The notes under the pieces: model-generated
Databases searched by the model: none
Told to the model about the DNA's origin: nothing
What the model saw: the letters and a program-made list of their open reading frames with translations, nothing else
Position numbers and translations under genes: made by a program
In this document: positions 54,731 to 64,000 of the stretch, piece after piece
Position numbering within the stretch: position 1 is the stretch's first letter
Layout: every line of letters starts with the position of its first letter
NCBI RefSeq assembly: GCF_014641195.1
Contig: NZ_BMHQ01000001.1
Span: forward strand, 87,199 to 151,198
Direction: 5' to 3'
Origin: Marinithermofilum abyssi
GTDB taxonomy: Bacteria; Bacillota; Bacilli; Thermoactinomycetales; DSM-45169
DNA: 64,000 bases

Positions 54731-56548
54731 TTAACCGCTCAAAATTCGGCGGAGGCGGCGGGCATGCTCCGGCGTATCGCTTACGATCAGCCGATCGCCC
54801 AGTTGTACTACAGTATCTCCATGAGGAACGATCACCTCATTCTCCCGCAAAACCCGAAGCACCAAAGAATCTCCCAGGATGTTGAGATCCCGCAGACGAC
54901 GGTCGTGATAGCGATCATTGAGCATGGGAATCTCTTGTAAATGTCCTTCAGTGGTTACCAGGTTAATCACGGAAGGATACTCAATCATCGCCTTTACCAA
55001 AGTCATGTTGGAGAAAAAGGTGGATACCACTTGAATCCGACTGTCTTCCGGCAGCGCCGGTTTCTCTTCGACCCGTGCGATAATTTGGTTGACCCCTTGC
55101 TCTTCCGCTTTTTTGGCGATGTCAAAGTTGCGTTCGTCGTCATTGGTGAAAGCAACTACGATATCCTTGGTAAATACCTCATGACGTTCCAATACAGCCA
55201 ACTCGTTGGATTCCAATTCCACCACATCGTAAGGACGCTGGTTTACCGGTTCCAGGTTGCTTTTGTCGGATCCGAACAGGTAAACATCATACCCGTCGTG
55301 ATGCAAATCGTGAGCCAGCTTCAACGTGATCGCATTGAAGCCGACCAAGGCCACACTGGATACAGTATCTTTCTCGCGATCCGGTACCAAGCGCTGAAAG
55401 ATCACCGGCGATATCAGCACGGTTACGACAGCAGCCAACACCAAAGCGGTATTGGTGGTATTGCTGATAATCCCCATATCCATCCCCACCGCTGATGCGG
55501 CAATCACCAAGCTCAACGTGGACCCGAGGATGGTGACGGAACCGATGGACTCATTCCTGTCGAAATACCGGCGGAATACCGGCCACACCGGCACCTTCGA
55601 CAAAAAAAAGGCGAACAGCATGACGGGAAAGAGTACCAAAGCCAGAGGATCTTTCAACAAGCCGATCAGATCCAGCTTCGCACCTACCATTACAAAGAAA
55701 ATCGGGATCAGAAAACCGAAACCAAAAGCATTCAATTGCCGTACAAACTCTCTTTTCGGCGACAACAATGAGACGATCACGCCGGCCAGGAATGCACCCA
55801 GGATATTTTCCGCTCCCACCCCTTCCGAAAGGGCGACAAAAAAAAGGATCAAGGCGAAGACACCACGGGTGGAGATAGAGATCGTCTCCTTTTGGATTTT
55901 CTCAGCCAACTTACGGGGCTTCATTATCTGGATCAGGCGATAAACAACGAAAAACACGACAAAGAACAGCAACAACAAAAGCGTGCTCATGACACCTTCG
56001 GAAGACTTCTTAAAAGCGACATACACCGCAAGCAGGATCATGGTAATAAAGTCGGCAATCACTGCGGTCAATAGAATGGATTGCCCCAGCGGTACCTCCA
56101 AAAGGCCTTTATCTTTTAAGACCGGCAGCGTGACACTTACCGAAATCGTTGAGATGATCAATGTCATAAAGAACGCATCTTCCACGATCCCAAACAGACT
56201 GAATACCCAGGCCAGCAAAAAAGACAAAACAAAGATACCGCCGAACCCCAACAGGCTGATTGTCAGCGGGTTGGCCGACCCTTTTTGATTGCGGCTTTTT
56301 TGTATCAGTTCAAAGTCCACTTCCAAACCGGTTAAAAACATCAGATAGATAATCCCGAGCATCGATAACAGTTCCAACAGTTGATCCTGTTGGATGATTT
56401 GCAAACCGCTCTTTCCCAGCACCAAGCCGGCGGCAATCTCCGCCACCACAACGGGAATGGCGTTCCACCGCAAGCGGTGCAGCGCGATGGGAATAACAAA
56501 AGCGACGATCACGACGATCATCAGTGATAAAACAGAATGATGTTCCAT
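54731..56548 (-). CDS. CPA2 cation:proton antiporter with RCK (TrkA) domains
   Basis: Monovalent cation/H+ antiporter of the KefB type, 605 residues from ATG 56548 (GGGGG seven bases ahead). About 12 membrane spans to residue 395, including EIAAGLVLGKSGLQ and FLTGLEVDFELI, then a TrkA-N Rossmann domain (VALVGFNAITLKLAHDLHHDG) and a TrkA-C domain at the end (ENEVIVPHGDTVVQLGDRLIV). The RCK part should bind a nucleotide that gates transport; c-di-AMP binding to RCK_C domains is known in Firmicutes. Ion (K+ or Na+) cannot be told. Confidence 0.92.
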   Translation of the reverse strand: MEHHSVLSLMIVVIVAFVIPIALHRLRWNAIPVVVAEIAAGLVLGKSGLQIIQQDQLLELLSMLGIIYLMFLTGLEVDFELIQKSRNQKGSANPLTISLLGFGGIFVLSFLLAWVFSLFGIVEDAFFMTLIISTISVSVTLPVLKDKGLLEVPLGQSILLTAVIADFITMILLAVYVAFKKSSEGVMSTLLLLLFFVVFFVVYRLIQIMKPRKLAEKIQKETISISTRGVFALILFFVALSEGVGAENILGAFLAGVIVSLLSPKREFVRQLNAFGFGFLIPIFFVMVGAKLDLIGLLKDPLALVLFPVMLFAFFLSKVPVWPVFRRYFDRNESIGSVTILGSTLSLVIAASAVGMDMGIISNTTNTALVLAAVVTVLISPVIFQRLVPDREKDTVSSVALVGFNAITLKLAHDLHHDGYDVYLFGSDKSNLEPVNQRPYDVVELESNELAVLERHEVFTKDIVVAFTNDDERNFDIAKKAEEQGVNQIIARVEEKPALPEDSRIQVVSTFFSNMTLVKAMIEYPSVINLVTTEGHLQEIPMLNDRYHDRRLRDLNILGDSLVLRVLRENEVIVPHGDTVVQLGDRLIVSDTPEHARRLRRILSG

Positions 56549-56683
56549 GTTAAATCCCCCACGACTGATTGATGTTGGATCTGTATTCTCCATAAAAGGC
56601 TGTATTCAGTCATGCGATTCATTCATCGCACGCTATGAGTATTGCCCCAGTATAACGGATTTAACTATTTATCGTCATCCGAA

Positions 56684-56719
56684 AAAAGTAACAGCCGCTG
56701 CCATAAGGCAACGGCTGAA
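56684..56719 (-). terminator. terminator after the HPr/Crh-like gene
   Basis: Minus strand AGCCGTTGCC, four-base loop, GGCAGCGGCT, then GTTACTTTTTT. It closes the glk-rapZ-yvcK-whiA-crh series. Confidence 0.85.
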
Positions 56720-56733
56720 GCGGTGTATTCGTT

Positions 56734-56997
56734 TCAGGATATTTCTTCTTTGCTGACGATGGCAGCCAACGCTTCCACCGCTTCTTCCGCATCAGGGCCT
56801 TCCGCGGAAATGACGATTTCCGTTCCGGAAGAGACGGCCAGGCTCATAATGCCCATGATGCTCTTGGCGTTCACTTTTTTGTTTTCTTTGGAGACGAACA
56901 CTTCCGCAGCAAACTTATTGGCTTCCTGTACAAACATCGCGGCGGGACGGGCGTGAAGCCCGGCTTTCAATTGGACAGTTACTCGTTTTTCAGCCAT
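56734..56997 (-). CDS. HPr-like phosphocarrier at the crh locus, with His15
   Basis: HPr-fold protein of 87 residues from ATG 56997. Place and sequence of the C-terminal half (NKKVNAKSIMGIMSLAVSSGTE) are those of Crh, the catabolite repression HPr that binds CcpA when phosphorylated at Ser46. Unlike B. subtilis Crh, which has Gln15, this one has His15 in GLHARPAAMF, the PTS phosphorylation site. It may serve both as phosphocarrier and CcpA partner. It follows whiA by 46 bases. Confidence 0.92.
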   Translation of the reverse strand: MAEKRVTVQLKAGLHARPAAMFVQEANKFAAEVFVSKENKKVNAKSIMGIMSLAVSSGTEIVISAEGPDAEEAVEALAAIVSKEEIS

Positions 56998-57043
56998 CTC
57001 AAATCCCTCCCAGGGTTTTACTGATATCAAACGTCCGCATGTT

Positions 57044-57985
57044 TTAGGGGGCAGACGTACTTTTCAACTTGTTCGCGATTTCATCCAGTTTACGCAAACG
57101 GTGGTTGACGGCAGATTTGCTCACCTCGCCGCCCGGGAGCAGCTGCCCTAGTTCCGTCAATGAGACATCCGGATAACGAAGACGAGTTTCCGCCACTTCC
57201 CGCAAGCGTTCGGGCAATTGATCCAGTCCCAGCTCCCGGTCGATCAGCCGGATATTCTCCACTTGGCGCATGGCTGCTTGAATCGTCTTGTTCAAGTTGG
57301 CTGTTTCACAGTTAACCAAACGGTTGACGGAGTTACGCATATCTTTCATGATGCGTACGTCCTCAAATTTGAAAAGGGTCTGGTGAGCCCCGATGATATT
57401 GAGGAACTCGCCGATTTTATCCCCTTCCTTGAGATAGACGACAAAGCCTTTTTTCCGCTCAATCCATTTGGCGTTCAAATGATAGTGGTTCAAAAGTTGC
57501 CGAAGTGCTTCGCTGTGATCCTCGTAAGTAGAGACGATTTCCAAGTGGTAGGAAGCACTGTCCGGATTGTTGACAGATCCTCCCGCTAAAAAAGCTCCCC
57601 TTAGGTATGCTCGACGGCAACACTCATTTTCTCGGAAAGGCCGGGCAATTCCGGGGATCCGTTCCAGCCCGTCCCCCAAAATATGCAAATCCCGTAAAAT
57701 CGCTTCCGCCTGGGTCCTGAGGCGTACCACATACGCGTTGTTTTTTTTCAGCCGCACCTTTTTCCGTACCATCACTTCCGGTTGCAGATCGTACAACTGC
57801 TTGATCAAAGAAAAGGTTCGGCGTGCAATCGCATTGTTCTCCGTGGTTACGTCCAGGCTCAACGGGCCGCTGTTAATCTGGATCGATCCGTTCATACGGA
57901 CCAATGCAGACAACTCCGCCCGCTGACAACAGGCAGGCCCTTCGATCCGCGTCAGTTCATGCTTGGTGGCGGAGGCAAAGGACAT
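57044..57985 (-). CDS. whiA: sporulation/cell-division regulator WhiA
   Basis: DNA-binding protein with an inactive LAGLIDADG homing-endonuclease fold and a C-terminal HTH, 313 residues. Marks: [11 protein letters not shown] near 18-28, [18 protein letters not shown] near 125-142, and the [29 protein letters not shown] near the end. In Bacillus it influences chromosome segregation and Z-ring formation. It starts 15 bases after yvcK. Confidence 0.97.
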   Translation of the reverse strand: MSFASATKHELTRIEGPACCQRAELSALVRMNGSIQINSGPLSLDVTTENNAIARRTFSLIKQLYDLQPEVMVRKKVRLKKNNAYVVRLRTQAEAILRDLHILGDGLERIPGIARPFRENECCRRAYLRGAFLAGGSVNNPDSASYHLEIVSTYEDHSEALRQLLNHYHLNAKWIERKKGFVVYLKEGDKIGEFLNIIGAHQTLFKFEDVRIMKDMRNSVNRLVNCETANLNKTIQAAMRQVENIRLIDRELGLDQLPERLREVAETRLRYPDVSLTELGQLLPGGEVSKSAVNHRLRKLDEIANKLKSTSAP

Positions 57986-58000
57986 ATGACATCACTTCCC

Positions 58001-58996
58001 TCATCCGCTTTGACGGCGACGCTTCCGCCCCTGAACCAACTGAACGATCAGCCGGCTCAGCTTGGCGGCATCGTGGCGCAGTACGGTTCGGAACTGCAGC
58101 AAATTGGCAGCAACGACTTCACAACCGTACCTCCGCAAGCGTTCAATGTCCGGCAATACCGGTTCCGCTCCTTCTTCCGCATACTTCTGTTGTACGGTAG
58201 GAGTGGGCAGTTCATTATTAACGATAACTGCATCGAAGAAACGGGGGCCGATATGCCGGTGGACAGCTTCCACATGATCCGCTGCCGTATACCCGTCCGT
58301 TTCTCCCGGTTGGGTCATCACATTGCACACATAAATCTTTAAGGCGGCAGATGCACGAACCGCGTCCGCCATCCCTTTCACCAACAGATTGGGCAAGATG
58401 CTGGTATACAAACTCCCTGGACCCAAAACGATCCCGTCGGCTTCGGCAATGGCCGCCAGCGCCTCATCCAGCGCTTTCGGCTCCGGGGTTTGTAAAAACA
58501 CCCGGCGAATGCGCTTTCCTGATTTGGGAATGCTGGATTCCCCCTGCACAATGGTGCCGTCGCACATTTCCGCGCTGAGTACCACTTCGTTTTCACTGGC
58601 GGGGAGAACCCTTCCGCGAACGGCCAGCACCCGGCTCATCTCTTGAATAGCATGGTTAAAATCACCGGTAATATCCTTTAAAGCTGCAATCATCAAGTTC
58701 CCGAGGTTGTGGCCGGCTAATCCATCTCCGTTTTCAAACCGGTACTGAAATACCTTTTCCAGCAGAGGTTCTGTATCCGCCAAGGCGATGAGCACGTTAC
58801 GAACATCTCCCGGAGGCGGCATTTGCAGGTCGCTTCGGAGTCGTCCAGAACTGCCTCCGTCATCGGCTACTGTCACGATCGCCGTAATATCCACAGGCAA
58901 CTCCTTCAATCCCCGCAACATCACCGCCAAACCGGTCCCCCCCCCGATAACTACCAGGCGCGGGCGGCTATAACCTGCTACATCACTTTTTTTCAT
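58001..58996 (-). CDS. yvcK: YvcK/GlmR gluconeogenesis and cell-shape factor
   Basis: UDP-N-acetylglucosamine-binding protein needed for growth on gluconeogenic carbon sources in Bacillus, 331 residues from ATG 58996 (GAGGTG ahead). VVIGGGTGLAVMLRGLK at about 13-29, VADDGGSSGRLR near 42-53 and GHNLGNLMIAAL near 97 are the CofD-like nucleotide-binding motifs. Eighteen bases separate it from rapZ and fifteen from whiA. Confidence 0.97.
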   Translation of the reverse strand: MKKSDVAGYSRPRLVVIGGGTGLAVMLRGLKELPVDITAIVTVADDGGSSGRLRSDLQMPPPGDVRNVLIALADTEPLLEKVFQYRFENGDGLAGHNLGNLMIAALKDITGDFNHAIQEMSRVLAVRGRVLPASENEVVLSAEMCDGTIVQGESSIPKSGKRIRRVFLQTPEPKALDEALAAIAEADGIVLGPGSLYTSILPNLLVKGMADAVRASAALKIYVCNVMTQPGETDGYTAADHVEAVHRHIGPRFFDAVIVNNELPTPTVQQKYAEEGAEPVLPDIERLRRYGCEVVAANLLQFRTVLRHDAAKLSRLIVQLVQGRKRRRQSG

Positions 58997-59014
58997 AGGT
59001 GACACCTCGTCGCT

Positions 59015-59887
59015 CTATCTGTTCTTCTCGATGTCTCGATGGGCCACGCGGGTTTGTTCTGTTTCCTGAAATTTTTGGTTCAAAAATTCGGCGATGGCAA
59101 CGGAGCGGTGTTTGCCGCCTGTGCAGCCGATACCGACAACCAAATTGGTTTTCCCCTCCCGATGATAATGCGGGATCAGGAAGGAAAACAGATCCACCAA
59201 TTTCTTCAAGAATTGCTTGGTCTCTGCCCATTTCATCACGTATTCATATACGTCCGCATCCTTGCCGGTGTGCGGCTTCAGTGACTCCACATAATGGGGG
59301 TTGGGCAGAAAACGTACATCGAAGACCAAATCGGCATCGATCGGCACCCCGTATTTAAACCCGAAGGATTGAAAGGTGATAGAGAGCCGGGACTGGTCTT
59401 CCTGACTGAACCGGGAAGCAATTTTTTCTTTAAGCTGCGCCGGTTTCAGCTGGCTGGTATCAATGATGTAATGAGCCCGCCCTTTAATCTCCTCCAGCAA
59501 ACCCCGTTCGAGACGAATCCCGTCCAAAGGTGTCCCATCCGGCGAAAGAGGATGACGGCGGCGAGTTTCCTTGTACCGGCGAACTAGCGTCTGATCATTG
59601 GCATCCAAATATAATATTTGGTAATGAAAGCCATGGTTCTTTTCCAGCATACCCAAGGACTCAAACAACGCCGAGAAAAACTCCCGTCCCCGGAGATCGA
59701 TCACAAGGGCCGCTTTCTGCAATTGGTTGCTGGACTGCTCCAACAACTCCGCCAGCTTGGGAAGCAATACAGGCGGAAGGTTGTCGATGCAGAAGAAGCC
59801 CAGATCCTCCAAACTTTGCATGGCCACAGTTTTCCCCGCGCCGGACATACCGGTGATGACAACAAGGTTGACTTTTTTGGAATCCAT
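59015..59887 (-). CDS. rapZ: RNase adapter / nucleotide-binding protein RapZ (YvcJ)
   Basis: P-loop protein of 290 residues. Walker A GMSGAGKT at 13-20, Walker B-like [12 protein letters not shown], and a conserved C-terminal domain ([14 protein letters not shown]) that binds GlcN6P in the E. coli protein. In Bacillus the homologue YvcJ hydrolyses GTP and affects competence. Located between glk and yvcK in one operon. Confidence 0.96.
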   Translation of the reverse strand: MDSKKVNLVVITGMSGAGKTVAMQSLEDLGFFCIDNLPPVLLPKLAELLEQSSNQLQKAALVIDLRGREFFSALFESLGMLEKNHGFHYQILYLDANDQTLVRRYKETRRRHPLSPDGTPLDGIRLERGLLEEIKGRAHYIIDTSQLKPAQLKEKIASRFSQEDQSRLSITFQSFGFKYGVPIDADLVFDVRFLPNPHYVESLKPHTGKDADVYEYVMKWAETKQFLKKLVDLFSFLIPHYHREGKTNLVVGIGCTGGKHRSVAIAEFLNQKFQETEQTRVAHRDIEKNR

Positions 59888-59932
59888 ATCATCACCCGCT
59901 TCCTATTCCAACTTATTATATGATATTCTGCC

Positions 59933-60889
59933 TCATTTTTCTCTATCCGCCGTTAATCCAGCTGCACCGATGATTCCAGCATCATTACCCAGTTGGGCTG
60001 CCACAATCTCCACCCCTTTGGCCGAATGGGCGAGAGCGTGCTCGGCATAAGCCGCGCGAAGGGGATTAAACAGGGTCTCCCCTGCTTTGGAAACACCACC
60101 GCCGATAATAAACCGGGCAGGGTTATTCACAACAGACAAAATCGCCAACACACGCGCCAGCGCATCCGCCGCTTTGCGTACCACTTCCAAAGCAACAGCG
60201 TCTCCTCGCTCGGCAGCTGCGAATACATCTTTGGCTGTCAGCCGGCTGTCATGAATCAGCGGGGCCAGGCTTGTCTCCCTTCCGGCTGCCTCCGCTTCCC
60301 GGGCCAGGCGGACAATGCCTGTTGCCGAAGAAATGGTTTCCACACATCCCCGTTGTCCGCATCCACAAAGTGCACCGTTTTCCTCTACCCGGATGTGCCC
60401 GATTTCGCCGGCTAATCCGGAAACCCCGTGCACCAAACGGCCATGGGTTATCACGCCGCCGCCCACGCCGGTTCCCAGTGTAACACAGATGAGATCATCC
60501 AAGCCGGCACCCGCTCCGCTCCAAGCTTCGCCGAGAGCAGCGACGTTGGCATCATTGTCGATCGCCACGGGAATCTTCAACGCTGATTCCAGCCGCTCTT
60601 TAACGGGTACATTGGACCAAGGAACATTGGTCAGTTTCACGACAACACCGTTAGGGATATCCAAAAAACCCGGAAGACCGATACCGAGACCGCCTACTTG
60701 TTCCCACGGAGTACGGGTTACTTCTGCCAGTTCCCGGGAATAGGCGGCTATACGGCGCAGCCCCTGATCCGCCCCCTCTTCCGGCTGAGTGGGCTTTTCC
60801 ATTTGATAAAGAAGCTGGCCGTCGGCATCGACGATCCCGAGTTTCATGCTGGTTCCACCTAAATCAATCCCGATGTATCGCTTATTCAT
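59933..60889 (-). CDS. glk: ROK-family glucokinase
   Basis: ATP-dependent glucose kinase, 318 residues. IGIDLGGTSMKLGIVD at 6-21 binds phosphate, DNDANVAALGE carries the catalytic Asp, and the zinc site CGCGQRGCVE near 175-184 marks the ROK family. GGGGAG precedes ATG 60889. It lies between the nudix gene and rapZ, an addition compared with the B. subtilis order. Confidence 0.95.
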   Translation of the reverse strand: MNKRYIGIDLGGTSMKLGIVDADGQLLYQMEKPTQPEEGADQGLRRIAAYSRELAEVTRTPWEQVGGLGIGLPGFLDIPNGVVVKLTNVPWSNVPVKERLESALKIPVAIDNDANVAALGEAWSGAGAGLDDLICVTLGTGVGGGVITHGRLVHGVSGLAGEIGHIRVEENGALCGCGQRGCVETISSATGIVRLAREAEAAGRETSLAPLIHDSRLTAKDVFAAAERGDAVALEVVRKAADALARVLAILSVVNNPARFIIGGGVSKAGETLFNPLRAAYAEHALAHSAKGVEIVAAQLGNDAGIIGAAGLTADREK

Positions 60890-60962
60890 CTCCGGCTCCC
60901 CTCTGTTGAAAACGATTCCTTATTACATTACGCTCTACCCGATTCTCTTCCACTCCGCTATG

Positions 60963-60991
60963 ACTATACTGTATGTCATTGTCAACGTCAA
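60963..60991 (-). promoter_or_regulatory. sigma-A promoter of glk-rapZ-yvcK-whiA-crh
   Basis: Minus strand TTGACG (60986-60991), 17 bases, TATAGT (60963-60968). The -35 box overlaps the last codons of the nudix gene. Confidence 0.75.
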
Positions 60992-61470
60992 CTGGGAAGC
61001 GAACTGGAAACCGCCGGAGGATGCATAGATATATTTAACAACTCCTCCTTTTCGTTGTATTCCAACCGGCCGACAAATAAACCGGGAAGATAAAGCAAAT
61101 GATCGAAAATCGCATGGTCCATCGGTGATGACGGAAGGGAAGAAACCGCTTCCAACGGATGCCACCCCAATTTCCCTTCCGCTGAAGAACTCAGCAAACT
61201 CCCCTCATACTTCCGGGCTTCAAAGGTAAACATCATCCATTCTTTGACCAGTTGTTCCCCGTTCTTTACGCACATGGTAAAGATGCCCCTAAGCTGCGGC
61301 TGGACCAAGGTCAGCCCCGTTTCCTCGCGAAACTCCCGAATCACCGCTTCCAGTACCGTCTCCAACGGCTCCATTTTTCCTCCGGGAGCCACCCACCACC
61401 CGCGCCGAGGTTTTTGCAAAAGCAACACATTGCCTTTGTTGTACAAGATACAGTTGGCTACTCGCTGCAT
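60988..61470 (-). CDS. NUDIX hydrolase (YvcI-like)
   Basis: Hydrolase of nucleoside diphosphate derivatives, 160 residues from ATG 61470 (GAGAGGTG ahead). The complete Nudix box [20 protein letters not shown] followed by ETGL is at about 31-54, close to the pattern of 8-oxo-dGTPases (MutT-like). It occupies the place of yvcI. Substrate is not known. Confidence 0.93.
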   Translation of the reverse strand: MQRVANCILYNKGNVLLLQKPRRGWWVAPGGKMEPLETVLEAVIREFREETGLTLVQPQLRGIFTMCVKNGEQLVKEWMMFTFEARKYEGSLLSSSAEGKLGWHPLEAVSSLPSSPMDHAIFDHLLYLPGLFVGRLEYNEKEELLNISMHPPAVSSSLPS

Positions 61471-61511
61471 GTATTTCACCTCTCTCAGCTGCCTTTCTAT
61501 GTGAAAAGGCA

Positions 61512-61545
61512 CAAAAAAGGCGGGCCGGTCAACCCGCCGATTCCG
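61512..61545 (-). terminator. terminator of the CBS-domain gene
   Basis: Minus strand GGCGGGTTGACCGGCCCGCC followed by TTTTTT, between the CBS gene and the nudix gene. Confidence 0.88.
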
Positions 61546-61657
61546 AATATTCTCGAAAGGAGGCTTTTTATTATACCGAATGGGTGAATGACAACCAATT
61601 CTTTCTGCAACTTTTTATCCTGCGCACCCGGAATATAACGTCAATATCCTGCATAGG

Positions 61658-62131
61658 TTATCCGTTTTGCTCGATCGTCAGCGTCTCAATAAACTCCTGT
61701 TGAAAGTATTCCGTTACTTTCTCCATCAGGATTTTGCGTGTCAATATCCCGATAAAACGACTTTCGGTATCGATCACCGGAATATAGGGCCGATCGATCA
61801 ATACTTCAAAAGCAAACGAGAAGATGGAGTTGGGCAAAATCCCCGAGTGATTTTGGTTCATGGCATCCCGCACCCGGAACTGGGACAACTTCGCAAACTG
61901 AAAATCATCGCGGGTCAGCATGAAATCCAAAATGTTGGTTTTACTGATCACCCCTTCTACCCGTCCTTTCGGATCGATGACGGGGACGGATGCATATCCT
62001 TTTCGCGTCAACACCAGCAATGCTCTTTCCAACGTCCAGTCCAGTTCCACCGTGACAACCTTTTCTTTTGGAATGATCAGCGCCGAAATGTCATCGGAAA
62101 ACAGTCGGGAATGATGATCTTGCTTCGGCAT
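61658..62131 (-). CDS. DarB-like CBS-domain protein (c-di-AMP receptor type)
   Basis: Stand-alone protein of 157 residues with two CBS motifs (about 20-75 and 90-145), such as ALLVLTRKGYASVPVIDPKGRVEGVIS and PYIPVIDTESRFIGILTRK. Length and the ALLVLT..GY..(V/I)PV pattern match B. subtilis DarB (YkuL), which binds c-di-AMP and controls Rel and pyruvate carboxylase. Functional transfer is inference. It has its own terminator. Confidence 0.88.
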   Translation of the reverse strand: MPKQDHHSRLFSDDISALIIPKEKVVTVELDWTLERALLVLTRKGYASVPVIDPKGRVEGVISKTNILDFMLTRDDFQFAKLSQFRVRDAMNQNHSGILPNSIFSFAFEVLIDRPYIPVIDTESRFIGILTRKILMEKVTEYFQQEFIETLTIEQNG

Positions 62132-62670
62132 GGTGCTATCTTCTCCATTTGTTAAGATTTTGTTAAATAATGGAATGCCTTCCAGGTGTTATTGTAATTT
62201 TTGTCGTTGCTCTCGTCAAGGGGCGAATGCGGATCCATCCCACCCCAAGATTCACTATTATGTATAACGAGTTCGGATTATGATTAGTTACTTCGAACTA
62301 CCCTTATTTGGTTACCCGGTAATATCCCCGGAGTAAACATAAAAAAATCCAGCTTGACGGCAAATTTTTTGGACACAAAAAAAGCCCCCTTTTCGACGTC
62401 ACAGATGTCAAACCGTCCGCTTAAAAAACGATGACCGAGGCATGAGCGAAAGGAAATCATTGCATGCTCCCACGGGCTCAAGCACCCACGGGCACCACAT
62501 CACGCCTGGGCCACTCTGTTCCAGGTCGCGCTATGGCCCTTGTTTGCCTCGGTCCCACATTTTTTTTGCTAATACGTCCTTCCAAAGTCGCTCTTGTAAG
62601 ATGGGCTCTCTTCTTTCTTGAAGATAGACTTTTCCGCAGTCTCGGGAACTGTGCAAAAGAACCTCATGGT
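62132..62670. other. 539-base stretch without gene
   Basis: No coding frame was recognised. A poly-T-poor region with a GGGGGCTTTTTTT end on the minus strand near 62380-62395 could be a weak terminator for the thioredoxin relic. Confidence 0.5.
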
Positions 62671-63004
62671 TACTCCGTCAGCTGTCGGAAAGAGTCAATC
62701 TGCTCTTGGGTTTTAGTCTCCTTGCTCTTCAGACGCCCGGTTTCTTGCCCATTTTGAAACACGAGAAAGGTGGGAACGCCTTTTACATCGTATTGCTCCG
62801 CCACATTGATCGTCGTCGACATCCAGCACACGCAAATGGAAAGGTTTGGCCGTATTTACCGTCCAAATCGGTTGAGAAGGCATCTACTTTTTTTTATAAT
62901 CCACACATCAGCTGGCCACGAACTCCACTACATGGTTTCCTTCGGCAACTACCTCGTCAAAACCGCTTGCATCCAATCGCCTCAGATCGCTGAGTCAGCT
63001 TCAT
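62671..63004 (-). pseudogene. thioredoxin-family pseudogene
   Basis: Fragments in three frames spell a thioredoxin-like protein: MKLTQRSEAI from 63004, then LDASGFDEVVAEGNHVVEFV, then AFSTDLDGKYGQ, and finally VAEQYDVKGVPTFLVFQNGQ with the normal end to a stop at 62671. The active-site region has a stop codon just after FVAS, a Tyr in place of the second Cys and a shift. At least three lesions make it dead. Confidence 0.85.
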
Positions 63005-63013
63005 AGCACCCCG

Positions 63014-64000
63014 TCACTTTTTAATCACGCTCTCCAGCTCTCGGACATGGCGGCCTACTGTAGAAACCGCAACATCATGTTTACGCGCCACTATCGCTTG
63101 CGTGATGGATAGACCATGCATTTTGGCTACCACATACTCCAACGCGGCAGCCCAACCCTCCACTTTGCGCACTTGAGGCAAATCAGGGTGTTTACTGTTG
63201 AGAAATTCAGCCCAGACCACCTTGGCATCATTCAGGTGTGTATCCTCATACCGGCCTTGCATGCTTTGAAGGCAACACTCCAACACCCGCTGCCAGGTTT
63301 TCAGCCAAGCCGGGACTACTTTCGTTGTCTCGGCACGGAAGGTGACCTCCTGACCGCCCAGACGGGCTTTATACGGCTTGGGAGCACCCATGCGCTCCAA
63401 GACGAATAAAGCCGTCCGCTTCAGTTCGTCTTCTTCCTCCTCTTTGCAGATAAACTCCCGCAATGTCTTTTCTACTTCGTCGTCAAAAATCCACTGGAAG
63501 ACCTGAAGCACTTGAAGCTTCGTCTCACGATCTCCGTGATGGAGGGCCCAGAAAAATGAAGAGCGCATCAATGGGTTTTCTTTAATTTGCTGGGGCAGCA
63601 GCTTGTTATTGGAGGTAAGCTGTAATAGCTGTTCCTCAAACGGAAGCTGATAGTGATAACTGATCGTTGGACGGGCCTTGCCAAAGCGGTGCGCCCACTG
63701 TTCCAACTGATTCAGATAAAAAACGGGAACTTCCGATTGCGGGTCCGCCTCTTGCGCCAACCGCCAGTATTTTTTCGCCTGGTTCAATCGGCCGGTGTTG
63801 CTCGCCGCCACGGCAACATAATGGTAGAGACTCGGCTCCGGGTTCGGCTCCAGGCGCAACAACCGGCAGAAGCACTGATAAGCTGTTTCGTGCTCCCCGA
63901 GTACCCCCATCGTAGTGCCCAGTTTGTACAGATGCTCCACATGCAAAGGAATCCACTGCTTCAACCGTTTGACCAGTCGATCCCGTGCAGCCAGTTCTCC
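63014..64000 (-). CDS. TPR-repeat protein, YvcD-like, 5' end outside the window
   Basis: The frame is open to the right edge (329 codons seen; the in-frame TTG at 63964 is internal). N-terminal visible part has TPR pairs (LGEHETAYQCFCRLLRLEPNPEPSLYHYVAVAASNTGRLNQAKKYW is split over two repeats), the C-terminus an HTH-like segment SITQAIVARKHDVAVSTVGRHV. This matches B. subtilis YvcD, which also lies near yvcI. Function unknown. Confidence 0.85.
   Translation of the reverse strand, partial: GELAARDRLVKRLKQWIPLHVEHLYKLGTTMGVLGEHETAYQCFCRLLRLEPNPEPSLYHYVAVAASNTGRLNQAKKYWRLAQEADPQSEVPVFYLNQLEQWAHRFGKARPTISYHYQLPFEEQLLQLTSNNKLLPQQIKENPLMRSSFFWALHHGDRETKLQVLQVFQWIFDDEVEKTLREFICKEEEEDELKRTALFVLERMGAPKPYKARLGGQEVTFRAETTKVVPAWLKTWQRVLECCLQSMQGRYEDTHLNDAKVVWAEFLNSKHPDLPQVRKVEGWAAALEYVVAKMHGLSITQAIVARKHDVAVSTVGRHVRELESVIKK

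Overview
The window looks like chromosomal DNA of a low-to-moderate GC, Gram-positive, Bacillus-like bacterium, probably of the Thermoactinomycetaceae (inference). The support is gene order: cggR-gapA-pgk-tpiA-gpmI-eno, secG-esterase-rnr-smpB-ssrA, and nudix(yvcI)-glk-rapZ-yvcK-whiA-crh near clpP and sigL/rpoN match the Bacillus layout closely. The CggR operator, cre sites, a CtsR-like box, TTG/GTG starts and strong AGGAGG ribosome sites fit the same group.

Left part (1-20.7 kb, nearly all on the minus strand): a GntP-family permease cut by the window edge has a textbook sigma-54 promoter and lies next to a PAS-AAA-Fis enhancer-binding regulator; rpoN itself is at 47-48.6 kb. Then come two divergent-family sugar operons. 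Operon 1 is a solute-binding lipoprotein, two permeases, a GH3 beta-glucosidase and a GH35-like enzyme. Operon 2 is a LacI regulator, a binding lipoprotein, two permeases, a membrane-anchored TPR-like protein, a second GH35-like enzyme and a secreted GH144-type (glycoamylase-fold) hydrolase. AAACGTTT palindromes occur in front of both. My inference is a beta-1,2-glucan (sophoro-oligosaccharide) uptake and degradation locus. Neither transporter carries its own ATPase.

Middle part (20.9-31.5 kb): an accessory stretch with an SMI1/KNR4 protein, a 5'-truncated NamA-type flavin reductase, an amine oxidase, a gluconate operon (RpiR regulator, gluconokinase, gluconate permease, cre site), a broken MDR alcohol dehydrogenase, an unknown gene, a structured non-coding locus that may be a type I toxin-antitoxin relic, and a ProP-type MFS transporter.

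Right part (31.9-64 kb): core genes. tRNA-Thr, tmRNA, smpB, rnr, two alpha/beta hydrolases flanking an orphan 5S rRNA with its own promoter and terminator, secG, a dead IS200/IS605 copy, the glycolytic operon under CggR, rpoN, tRNA-Arg, clpP, small membrane proteins, a sortase-type surface protein, corA, a secreted subtilase, a cation antiporter, the crh-whiA-yvcK-rapZ-glk-nudix group, a DarB-like CBS protein, a thioredoxin pseudogene and a yvcD-like TPR protein cut by the right edge. No CRISPR array, prophage or integron was seen.
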